DNA from: Eudorina sp. 2006-703-Eu-15
Taxonomy: Eukaryota > Chlorophyta > Chlorophyceae > Chlamydomonadales > Volvocaceae
Length of the DNA: 64,000 bases
Direction: 5' to 3'
Assembly: GCA_003117195.1 (NCBI GenBank)
Contig: BDSI01000043.1
Span: 99,501 to 163,500, forward strand
Shown here: positions 22,128 through 33,200 of the stretch, one piece after another
Layout: every line of letters starts with the position of its first letter
Position numbering within the stretch: position 1 is the first letter of the stretch
Notes under the pieces: generated by a model
The model's input: the letters and a program-made list of their open reading frames with translations, nothing else
Told to the model about the DNA's origin: nothing
The model's database searches: none
Program-made: the position numbers and the translations under genes

Positions 22128-25100
22128 ATGGCGCGGGGGACGGCACTTGAAACGAAATGTGAAGCTTGCGTCAATCGCTGCTTGGACTGGTTCGATCGAT
22201 GCGCCAGATATGTGGAACCCTTCCTCGTCCTTTTCGCGGTCACCCTCATACTTCTGGACGTCCATACGTTCTTCAAGTATGTGATTCCAGAGGTAGGCCG
22301 CAGATTTGCCAGCAAGCCGGGGTTGGTCTCAGGATTGGGCCGTACCACGTATCCTGTATCGGGCACAGTGCCGGGACAGTCTGCAGCCGGGTCGACGGGG
22401 CACCTTCCTAGCGATCCCATGTTGGCCCACTTTGTGAGGGGCCACACACGTGCGACGGCTCCGAAACTCACTGTGGCTCCACCGATCGTGTCCGGTCAGC
22501 CGCAGTGGAGTGCCCATTACGAGGCTGTGCGTGTTTCGATCAACTCGGTTGGAGGCCACCGCCACCACCTTTAGGGTGTTGGTCAACCGGGGGGGGCGCG
22601 GCCCCACCGAGCCGGACGTGCGGCTGGCGGGTTCAGATCCCAGGATTCGCTTCGGGCCACTTGTCACGTGGCGCACCGCCGACCCTGGACCCCTGCCTTC
22701 AATGAGCTAGTGTCGGAAGCTCAGCCCGCCTGCTCCGGGTGTTGGCCTGCCTCCCCTCCCTGCCAAAACGCTGTTACCCCGCCTCCCCCCTTCCCTCCAC
22801 GCCAGATCGTGCGGCACAGCGGCGGGGCGGTGGCCGCGCTTCACAGCGTGTGGTCCCTGTGGCTGCTGTTCAACGTGTTCTGGAACCAGCTGCACTGCAC
22901 CTTCAGCAGCCCGGGGAGCACACGGGAGGTGCACGACGAGGTGACCTCATGGGACATGGGGACATGGGGTGGTGATGGGGGGGAGTGCAGGGAGTGCAGG
23001 GAGTGAATGGCCCGGGTGACGTTTTCGCTGTTTGGATGTCCTGACAAGATGAAGGAGGGAACGGCCCATGAGGGGAGGTACTACTGAGGGATGGCGGGAG
23101 GGGCGACGAATGGGACGAATGGGACGAGCAGGAATGGGACGAGCAGGAATGGGACGAGCAGGAATGGGTAGGAGAAGGAAAAGGTCATTGGAGAGGAGGC
23201 GTAGAGGGCCTGCCCCCCCCCCCCCCGTGTGTCGTGGTCCGTCTTGACGGCCGCAGCGGATGGAGACCGGAGGCACGGAGGGCTGCGGCGTCGCGGGTGC
23301 CCCCCCATATACGGGGCTGCGCGGGGTCGGTAAGGACTCCCCGGACGTCACGCCTAGCCCGGCCCGGCACGCCGCAACCCCCTCGTTTGCCCCCACCCGA
23401 TGCCCGGTCCGGCGCAGGCACTGCAGCTGGCGATGACGTACGACTGGCGTTGGTGCAGGAAGTGCAACCGGGCGAAGCCGCCGCTGGCGCACCACTGCAG
23501 CGTGTGTAACAGGTGCGGCGGCGACGTGGAGGGGCCCCGGTGCTTGGGGGGATGGCGACGCGGGGGGGGGGTAGCGGGAGGTGGGAGGTAGGCAGTTGAA
23601 GGTAGGGAGGGTGGAGCTGGGCGGCGGGAGGTGAGCGGGGGACCTTGCAGGAGATGGACGGTGGGAGCGCCGTGCGTGGGCGTCCGACCCGTGGGTCGGC
23701 CGGCGCGTGGGTCGCCCGACCCGAAGGTTGCCCGGCGCGTGCTGAACCTCCCTACCAGTCCCGACCCCCGAACAACCTCGGCCTCCTTCCCCTCCCTCCC
23801 TCCCTCCCTCCCTCGCTCCCTCCCTCCCATGTGCCGCCCGACAGATGCGTCCTGAAAATGGTGGGTCCACAACTTTGGCGAGCGAGGTGGTTGGCACCTT
23901 CGCGCAAAGCCACTAGACTCTCGGAGCTCACAGCGGCAGTGACGGACGGAGAGCGGCGGACCGTGTGGTGGCTTGTTGCGCATCGGAGCTCCCAGGATTG
24001 TGCCGCAGGGACATATGCCGCAGGCGCTGACGTGGGACGAGAGGCTGCCCGTGTAGCGGCGCTCCAGTGTTCAGTATCAGCCCCATCACGGTTTGTGGTT
24101 GTCCACGGCCCGCACGTGCAGTGTCCCTTGAACACCCTCCCTGTAGACACCCTCCCGCCCGCACCAGTCCACCAAGTCACGGTTCCCTCGCCGCCCTCGC
24201 CGTCCCGCGCCGTCCCGCGCCGGCCCCCAGGACCATCACTGCGTGTGGATGGCCAACTGCGTGGGCTTCTACAACTACCGCTACTTTGTGCTCTTCCTCT
24301 TCTACATGTGGGTGGGCTCGCTCTACTCGGCCGCCGTGTACGTGGCGCATGTGCCCGGGCTGTTCGCGCTGGACGACCCCGCCTCCCTCAACCGAGGCTT
24401 CCTGCCCTTCTTCATGTGAGGGGGAGGGGGACTACCGATGCGTGGTGCTGGGGCCGGTGCTGGGGCCGTCACGGGGACGCGGGCGGTTTCGTTGACACGG
24501 GGGGGCCGGGGGCGGGGACGATTTTGGGTTTTTGTTTGACATGGGAACGGCGCCCCGGCATGCCAAATGTTAACTACCCTCCAACCCACCCCACCGCACC
24601 CTGGCCCCGCGCCCCGGGCTTGGCCCACCCGCCTCTCTCCACCTTCCCCTTCGTCTGGCCCCCCCCCCTTTGATTCAGGTTTGTGTTGTCGGCCTCCATG
24701 TGGGTGGCCATGTCCGCGCTGTTCGGGTGGCACGTGTGGCTGATTCTGACGGGGCAGGGCACCATAGACTACCTGGACAACTCACAGCGGGTGGCGGAGG
24801 CGCGGGCGGCGGGGCGGCGCTGGGTCAACCCCTACCACCTGGGTCCGGCCGCCAACTGGATGGAGACGTTCGACGTGCGGGGCCGCTGGTGGTGGCTCGT
24901 GTGGGTGCTGCCAACGCGGCGGCGGAAGCTGGGCAACGGATACGACGTTAGGAAGGTGAGGCGCGGGTGCGGTTGAGCAGTTGAGGCGCGGGTGTAGTTG
25001 AGGCGGGGGGTAAAGCGGAGGGTAAGGGAGAGCAGAAGTTGTTGGGCAGGGGAAAGCATTGTTTTGCTGTCGAAGGCGGAGTTGTGGTTCGTTGGAGCCG

Positions 25101-25689
25101 GCGGCCAAGGGTGCAGGCGCCTTGGGCGATATGGTTGGAATCGGGGCAGTTGGCGGTCGGGTGGGGTGGTGGTCAGTAGTTGCTGCGGCGGCGTTAGTCG
25201 AGAGCGACGGAGTGGGAAGTGTTGGTGCTCACAAAGGAAGGTGGCGCGGAGGACGGCCTCTGGCTTGGGGGATTCAGCCGGGAGGCCATGGTTTGCGGGC
25301 AGCGGGCGCAGGCAGGTCCCCTCGGCGCCCGCATCCACACACACGCACCGTTGCTGGGGTGCGTCATGCGTTGGGTACATTATACACGCGTACGGGCAAT
25401 TTTGTGGGCGTGTCTCTGCCCCTTGCATGTCACGCGCACCTGTTCTGCCTGCCTGAGAACACACACTCAGCGTTGCTGGAGTGTGTCCTGCGCGTGGCGG
25501 AGTCCACACCGATCCACAACGCTAGGAACGCTTGCTGGGGATGTTCTTGTTTGCACCGAAGCCCTTCCATTCGTGCCAGGATTGCTCCCAGGGCGTTTAC
25601 TACCTCCGCTTCCCTGTCGCCACACCGCACAGGTTGATTCGAAGGACTTGCAGGCTGGACCGGATTCCTCAGCAGCGCAGGCAATATGA
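22128..25689 (+). CDS. DHHC-type protein S-acyltransferase (palmitoyltransferase)
   Basis: Transfers palmitate to cysteines of membrane proteins by way of an acyl-enzyme on the DHHC cysteine. Exons: 22128-22292, 22806-22940, 23418-23512, 23845-23860, 24231-24415, 24679-24955, 25633-25689; phases agree and give 309 residues. Membrane segments: about 31-51 (FLVLFAVTLILLDVHTFF), 66-85, 155-178 (YFVLFLFYMWVGSLYSAAVY) and about 200-225. The Cys-rich domain runs from WCRKC (112-116) through HHCSVC and ends with DHHCVWMANCVGFYNY; the catalytic DHHC is residues 138-141. GTIDYLDN replaces the usual TTxE motif. Exon 4 is a 16-base microexon that ends just before the DHHC codons. The last exon (VDSKDLQAG...) is less certain: reading through the preceding donor would instead end the protein at 24976. 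Golgi or plasma membrane location is inferred from the family. Confidence 0.9.
23104..23169. repeat. 15-bp minisatellite in DHHC intron 2
   Basis: About four copies of a 15-base unit (AATGGGACGAGCAGG), preceded by shorter ACGAATGGG units, inside the intron between 22940 and 23418. Confidence 0.9.
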
Positions 25690-26640
25690 GGTGCGGCGGG
25701 AGGAGGCCCAACAGCGTCATGACAGGTTTCCTGTGGTTGTGAAATGAGGCATACGGTACATGAACGCGGAGCTCTCCTGTGATTTTGAGATGCGCCGCGC
25801 TTCATGCAATCCATGTTGTTTCGACCGGCAGGGTACTGCACATAGTCCCAAATAATTCGGGTCGAAACCTCGCGCGTTTCCCCGCAGGTCAAGATGCCAT
25901 ATGTCCGCGGACAGGATGTGAGGACTCCCTCGCCGGCGTTATCGTGAACGTTGCAGTTGATTGAAGGCTCGAATGACGATGCCGAGGGGGAAACCAAGGG
26001 GCTACGCTCGTGATACCTGTTGCCAACGGGCTAGCCAACGGGCGACGCTATTACCGTATCTGTGGCACAGGTGTGAGGCTTGTAACGCATGCCTAACGTC
26101 CACACAATTGAATCAAGCTTCCTGCTTCACGTGAGGATGAGTGGGGTGGGTCGCCACGGTGAGTCGCGTACATATGCACGACATGGCACAAGTGTCGTTG
26201 GGAAGCAGAGATTCTGGGGATGCAACCAACTTGAAGGGTGCGGAGCGATAACATCTAGCTTCTTGGATGAAGAATCAGGGCGCAGCACGACAACCAAAAA
26301 AGTTGTGCCCGGGATTCGGTAACGCTTAACCGAAGGTCACTCTGTGTCTCTGTCCCCTTAAACTTACATGACAATGTTGGGAAGAATGCAATGAGCATAA
26401 CCAATCCCAATACAGTCTCTTTGACGTTGGCTCCAGGAGGCTCAGCGACAACCGCTATTCCGTACACTGAACTGCGATCCTCCTTTTTGATACCTCTGCC
26501 TGATGGCATATAGACCAACGCTGATTGTTGTCTTTATAAAACTGGCCGGTTTTCATACTTACTCTTTCACAAAGGAAATCAACGCTTCAAGGTAGACTAT
26601 TTCGGGCACAGTTCGGTCCCGCTTTCGCAGTCATCCTGGC
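25690..26640. other. Intergenic region between the DHHC gene and the coiled-coil gene
   Basis: It contains the DHHC 3' untranslated region up to about 26100 and then a moderately A+T-rich stretch that should hold the promoter of the next gene. No supported coding exon. Confidence 0.5.
26081..26085 (+). terminator. TGTAA poly(A) signal of the DHHC gene
   Basis: TGTAA is the usual volvocine polyadenylation signal. This copy is the first clear one downstream of the proposed stop codon at 25689, giving a 3' untranslated region of about 400 bases. That is typical for these algae and supports the position of the last exon. Confidence 0.5.
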
Positions 26641-28248
26641 ATGGCCATAGATACTCTTCGGATGGACGGAAATCAGTTTGTGCCACATTATGGGAACGGC
26701 GCCGGATATGCGGGTGCCTATTATGACCCCTACGCACGTCAGACGCAGATGCAACCAGCACTGCGAGGTCCTCCTCTGCGTTCCCGTCAAGCCGGATATT
26801 TTGGAGGCGGCTACGGTCGACCCCACAACTCGTTCAAGCCGATGAATTTCATTCACGGCGGAGGGGCAAAGCGCAAGTTCGACGCCACTTTCCACCAGGC
26901 CCAAGCTCACGGACAAGGCCATCCTAGTCAACTTCAGCAGCTTCGAGATGACAATCTGAAGAAGACGCGCAGGCACTTTCAAGGTATTTTGCGATGCAGG
27001 CCTTTCCCTCGGCACTCTTTGGTATGGAAAAGGAACTCGCCGAGTGTGCTGAGCCCGTCCGCGTCGGACCCCGTTGCGCATGCACAAGGTGCCTTCGAGT
27101 CGGCCTCAACACCGAGGATTGCTCCAAGGGCCCCAGACAACCGGCACGGCTTCCTCCTTTCAACGGGTAAGTAGGGGCATGCGGAAACCTTGAAGCGCTA
27201 TCTGTTGCTCTTCGCGTACCTCCCATGGGTTGTCTGCTGGACTGGGACATAGTTTTGCTTGACAGGATATGTCTCGTTGTCACTCGAAAGGTGTAGTTCC
27301 TCGAGGTCCTGACCGCTTTCTATCTTTCCATCGCGACATGTGTTCTGCGTGGAATTCTCTCAACCTGCTTCAAAGAAATCTTTTTGCATTTTATATGTTT
27401 GCAGGGTCAAGCGTTGTGCCTTCCTCTCCGGGGTCACGAGGTGCCCTCCACATCATTACGCCAAGCGCGGTGCCAGGTGGCGAGGCACAGCTGTGGAAGA
27501 ACAGCTATGGCAACGCAGACAAGGAGGCGGTGCAGCTTGCGGCTGCAGGTATGTGCGAGATAGGCCGTCCGCTGGTTTGGGGAGTAAATGTTCTGCACTT
27601 ATCATTGACAAAGTCATATTGCTGCATGAATGTTATGACCTTTAACCTGAGTATGTTCCTTGGTTATTCCTTAGACGTCTGCTGTTGAGGACTGGGGGAC
27701 GGGGGCAAGGTGTCCCCGGCTTGCCAGTGCATGAGAATCATACGAGTTAGGATTTCAGTTGTTGCCTGTGGCGTCGGATTTTTGGGAGAGTCCCGCTTCA
27801 TCAGCGCGTGCTTCTTGCGGCTCACGCTTCGCTCCCCCCGCTTCTCCTGTGCCCACTTGCAGCTGGTCTCGACTTCTTGGGGTCATTCTATGACGACGGC
27901 GCCTCGGCGGCGGCAGAAGATGACGACGTTGACGTTGCGGACCACGAGTCTGACGCAGATGAAGTGAAAGGGGCGACGGGGGCGGGGGCGCACTCCGAAC
28001 CGGAGCAACCACCCAACACGTTTGACGAAGAGGCATCCTTCCCTCCACAAGCAAAACGCAAGCTCGCCTCGCAGGCCGCGTACATAGCACAACTCGAAGA
28101 GCAGCAACTGACGTTACGCGAACGGATATTCCTGCTTGAACAGCAACTAGCTGAGGCGCAACGACAGCAGCAGGCGGCGTCGCCAGGGCACAGCGGCGAC
28201 GTGGAGGACGCGAGTGACGAGGAGCGAGCCACTTCATCTTCTGAATGA
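26641..28248 (+). CDS. Unrecognised acidic coiled-coil protein
   Basis: I do not recognise this family. Exons: 26641-27166, 27405-27548, 27863-28248; phases agree and give 351 residues. Residues 1-70 are rich in Gly/Tyr/Arg/Gln (YYDPYARQTQMQP, GYFGGGYGRPHNSF). Basic clusters at 76-80 (AKRKF) and 284-290 (PPQAKRK) could be nuclear localisation signals. Residues about 240-280 are acidic. Residues about 291-325 form a clear amphipathic helix (LEEQQLTLRERIFLLEQQL), a likely dimerising coiled coil. The tail is Ser/Glu-rich. ATG 26641 is the first in the frame and follows an A+T-rich leader. Codon use is less G+C-biased than in the neighbours. A second frame over 26994-27166 is also open, so the middle of the protein is the least certain part. 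A nuclear role is only inferred. Confidence 0.65.
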
Positions 28249-30254
28249 TCATGCAGCAGCGTACGGTTGGCTAGGTGTAGGATACAGACAAAATAGTACT
28301 GCCACTTGGACACATGGATGGGGTGGTGATGGAAGCGGATTGAGGTTTCATTTCATTTGTATGCTTCAAGGCCATTTTGTGTTATGCTCCGCCTTCCTTG
28401 CTTCGATCGTTTCCCCACGCTGCCGGTTTGCTTTTGCAGCCGCCCACGCTATGCTGGTGCTGCTGCGCGAGCCGATCATTCGCCTGCCGCCTGCGGGCAT
28501 GCTGTGGTGGTGGAGCCCACCCAGCGCGACTGCGGCTTTTGGCTGAAGGTAAGCACCCGCAGCGAGGAAACCTGTTGATACGCGTATCCTGGTTGGTACG
28601 CGCAACAGTGCCTCACGTCGCGGTGTGCGCCTGTGTGGCCCCGTAAAGCAGGTCGAGATTGGCCACGAGGCCGGCAGCCCCGCGTGTTGCGGGAAGGGGG
28701 GGAGGGTCGAACAGCATGACGGCATGACCTACGGGCCGTCCTGCTTGTATATAGAAGTTGCCGTCCTCCAACTGAGTGGGACATCCGGCATGTACAAGTA
28801 TTCTTTTTGTCGAGCATCGCACACGAAGTACAGCATTGTTGCATGTCCACCCACCGTTGACGGCGCTTGGAGATGGATGCGGGTCCAAAGAGCAGGTTAT
28901 GGCAGCGCGGACAACTGCCTGTGATGATCCAAGGTTGAGCTACTTCGCGAGCTGGTCGACACCGGCGAAGCTTTAGCACGGTGTGCAGGTTCCGCAACCT
29001 TGCATTATTAGCAAATATGAGCCTGCAGTGTAACCAGACACATGACCAAAGTACACGCCCGACAGGGCTGTGAAATTGTAATTGCGTCCCCAACGAACAC
29101 TACACCATTACGCTATCCCTGTTACTCGTGCTTTGATGCCCTCGTCTGCCTAGTCGTTAACTTGACCAGGCTTGCCACGAAAGTGGTCAGTGGCATTACA
29201 GTCTTGACAACCAAGTAAATGGTCGCAGCCCTATATACATGGTAGTAGTCCTACACACACTAGCCGGCGAGGCCAGACGAATCGGAGTCACTTGCTATGA
29301 GCGTGCGCCACTTGTTGCACCAGGTAATTGGGCTGGAGTAGCCGCGTAGTGGGATCACGGGTGTGCACGTTTGCTTCGTCGCAATGCAGTTAGTACATCC
29401 GGAAGGATAATATTCGGCCATTGCTTCGTAGCTTATGTAAGGGTTTGACTGAGATGTGATCATGAAGTTGGCTGGACTACATGTATGGTGGCTTGTGGGC
29501 ACATGTTTGGGACCGGTGTTCACTTTCAAGGCACCTTGTAAAGTGATCAGTGACGCTGCCTCTCCATGGGGATCTACCGGTCTGAAGGTACAGTCCTAGG
29601 TAGTACTGTACAATTGTCGTACGTCTGGGTCTTCGTGACCGGAACATTGGCATTGGCCTGGGAAAATTTTGTGCGTTTTCCGTTATCGAGAGGTAAGTAC
29701 CGCTGATCATCTTCATGCATGTCATGTGCAGGTTAGGCCAGTCAGTATTTTTGCGGTATACACGTTTAGGCAACGTGTTGCAACGAAAAAAGTGGCGTAG
29801 AACCAGAAGTGGTAATAGCTTCTTCATTGCTGGCAGTACATTTGATTGCTTCGCTGGCGTTGGGACGTGAAATATCCTTTCGTTAGGTACACATGACTAT
29901 GTATGTACTACGTGATACTGATCAAACATGCCATGGTCAGTAGCGCGTCTCCTTGTAATGTAGATTTGAGTCTTTATGTTAACTGTATCTGTGGTGTCTG
30001 TCTTTGTATCAATGTCATACATCACGATTGTACGACAATTGCCGATACCCTGTAATGCACGTACGACACGACTGGTGTATTACACTCATATTACAACTGT
30101 TTGCAAAGCAACAGCAGTACACAATTTCATCCTCGTATCATCTCTCATCCTTAATATATGCGTATTTCAGTTAACCAGCGACCCCTGGATGTCAATAACG
30201 AACCTGCATGGCAAAAATGGAGAAGTGCAGTAGTTAGTCACGAGGGCCACGCAT
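28249..30254. other. Convergent intergenic region with an A+T-rich island
   Basis: It lies between the 3' ends of the coiled-coil gene (plus) and the alcohol dehydrogenase gene (minus). Two plus-strand TGTAA signals at 29029 and 29077 could end the coiled-coil transcript. A possible spliced non-coding exon lies near 28436-28549 (AG before, GTAAG after). From about 29100 to 30250 the DNA is distinctly A+T-rich with no usable coding frame. Confidence 0.5.
30080..30095 (-). terminator. Two TGTAA poly(A) signals of the alcohol dehydrogenase gene
   Basis: Read on the minus strand, TGTAA occurs at 30084-30080 and 30095-30091, 160-240 bases after either possible stop codon. Two close copies in the right orientation fit the end of this transcript. 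Confidence 0.5.
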
Positions 30255-33200
30255 CTAAACGTCCTCATTCAGTACACTTCGCATGTCGAAGCTGACCACG
30301 TCATACACAGTTAGAGCTTACCGGTATCGCACGTCGCTCTTCAGCATCCGCTCGTACGCGGTGTTGACATAATCGACAGGGATTTTCTCGATAGTCGCGG
30401 CGATATCGTGCTTGCCACAGAAGTCCAGCATCTCTTGCGTCTCCCGGATGCCACCAATCAGGGAACCGCCGATGCTGGCACGCTCTGCAGAGGTACAGCC
30501 ACAATAACCCCCAATGTGCAAACCGACCATATGCCGCTTCACGGTCACGACACACACCACTACTAACAAGTCACAACCGTACAATTCTTCACTCAATATA
30601 TCCCACCGTACCCGCGTTGCCTGCCACTGCCGCAGCCTACTTTCGAGATATTCCTCCTCGACTTGACGACAGCAGCATCACCTACCCTCGGCCCCCAGCC
30701 TCCCACCCCAGAATATATCCCTTGCCCACTTACTGAAGACCAGCGCGGCGTTGGGCAGCTGCAGCGGCACGTCCGGCACGCCCACCAGGACGATCTTCCC
30801 GTCCACCTTGAGCAGCCCCACCAGCGGGTTCAGGTCGTGGTTTGCGGAAACGGTGTCGATGATGCCGTGCAGGCTGCCAGAAGCGGCCTAGAGGGCGCGA
30901 GCAGGGGGGGTACGGTGTGGGGAATACATTTGGGGGACACATTTGGACATCTCTACAATATTTGGGATCAGCGCATGCCTATCGAATGAAGAAATTGCTT
31001 TCCGGCAACAGGTCGAACAGCTGACGACAATTCAGGGAAGCTGTGAAACTCGCACCTTCATAGCCTCCTCATCGGTGGAGACCAGGAACTCATCAGCCTT
31101 GAGTGCCTGCAACCGGCCGGAACAGACGGGGACACTGTTAATGTTCCGACCATTATTATTAGGATGTTACAGCGGACCCCGCGGGTCATCGGTGACAGCC
31201 CCGGCGACAGCCGAGGCTTCCTCACCATACACTGCCTAAATGAACTAACGCCACCATGGCCGACCATGCACTTTCCTCGCGACTGCACTTGCTATGCACA
31301 CTGCCCGCTCCCTCGCGTTTGAACCCCGTCTTATTACACGAGGGACCGGGCCGTGTGAATAACAAGTGTAACACGAGCACGAGCATCAACCCCGCAGAAT
31401 ATGATGCGCTCTCTAGGTATTTGGAAATGGCGACCTTGTCAACTGTACTCTGGGTGTAGGAACACAAGACGCGACTCGACGGGTAACGATGAGTCCTTGC
31501 TAAGTTCTTTTTTGATGGATTCCCGCAACATGCCTTACAAATCCATCCTGGCCGCCAAACCTTTTGTGTAACTTGACACACCACCGTTCCCGGTACAGCA
31601 TACCGTGGTCCCCAACCGTGTCGCCCTACTCGACCCCCGCTCACCCCCAGCGCCTCCTCCTTCTTCTTCAGCGAAGTAGATATGACCGTGACATGCAGAC
31701 CCAGACCCTTGGCAATCTTGACGGCCTGCCAAGGGGAGCGGAATACGTGGGTTGGGCGGGTCTTGCCGCATTGGTAGACCAAATATGCTGACAGACAAGG
31801 CAAAGATCCGTTGAATGGGGTGAGAAACAGCAAATCCATGAGCGTACATTCGACCAAGGAATCAGACTTCGTAAAGCAGCGAACAACGCCACATAAATGG
31901 CACACGTTCGCCACCGTGATCGGAGCGAGGTTGAACACCAACTGTCAACTGTCATCCCGCACATCATGAAATGCCGCGCAGAGGGCTTCGCGCGGGTACT
32001 GATTCTCAGCATCAACCTGCCTGCATCAGCCTGACTCATGAAATACAAAACCCAATTCCACTGCCATGGCCCCACCCTGCCCGCCCAGCCACACTACCCC
32101 ACCCAGCCAACCCAACTCACCATGTGCCCCAGTCCGCCCAGGCCCACGACGCCCAGCTTCATCCCCGGCTTGTCAAGGCCATAGTGGCGCATGGGGCTGT
32201 TCCGCGAGGTTCGGGGGACGCAGAGAGAGGAGGGGATGAGAACGGGAAAGCGAGATTGGTTCAAAGAGTTCCGCCTCCATGCATTTCCTGAAGGACCGGC
32301 GCAGTTTGAAAGCCGCTCCCCCCGGGTAGACCACAACACAGTCCCTAACACCGTCGCGACATCACTGCCCCACCACCTTCCCCGATGAGTTGACCTCCGT
32401 GCGCCCGCAAACAGCATTCATGCCCAGCCCTACGGTAAAATCACACATGCCGTAATTCCAAAGCATCGCTCCGGTACAATTACGATGTATCACCAGGGAC
32501 TCGACATCTCGCAAAAACTCTGAACACGTCCGCACTCCTACCCAACCCTCCACCCAGCCATGTGGCGTCCCACCTGTAGACGGTGATCCCGGCGCACAGC
32601 AGCGGGGCGGCCGCGTCCAGGGGCAGGTTGTCCGGGATCCGCAGTACGAACTTCTCGGTCACGACGACGTGGGTCGAGTAGCCGCCCTGAGATGGGGGAG
32701 AATAGAGGAGAGCGACGTCCCGGGGAGAGGTACGAGGGGAGGGCGGAGTCAGTCGCCCTCACAACAGGGTGCATGTTTGCCATGTCATGGCAAACAGGCA
32801 CCTGAAGACAATGCCTACATCAGAACCTGTCCTAGGCGGCAGCACGTTGCCCATGCGAAGGCCTTTCTCACCGGAAGCCTAACACACAGCGCTGTGCGCA
32901 GCACGCAGCGGAAGCTGCCGTGTGCCCATCCTCGGGAGGCGAGCGGAAGGAGTGCACTGGTTCCGACCACCCCCAGCAGTAAGTACATTCGGCGCAGTCA
33001 AGTGCACGATTCCCTGCGCCCACGCGCCCCATACAAGCGCTCGGTGTGGCCACGCGCAAGTCCCCGAGCCCATGTGACATCGCCCATTAGGAGACGGCCT
33101 CGACCCTCAACCGTGGAGGCCGGGACGGAAAGAAACGCGCACCACCATCATCACCACGACACGCACCTGGGCGAGCGAGCCATCCGGGTGCATGGAGTTG

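Noticed and set aside
26994..27168. A CCHC-like knuckle reading in a shifted frame as evidence of a retrotransposon gag
   Set aside because: The His position is Leu, no polymerase or integrase frame lies nearby, and the called frame splices cleanly into the next exons.
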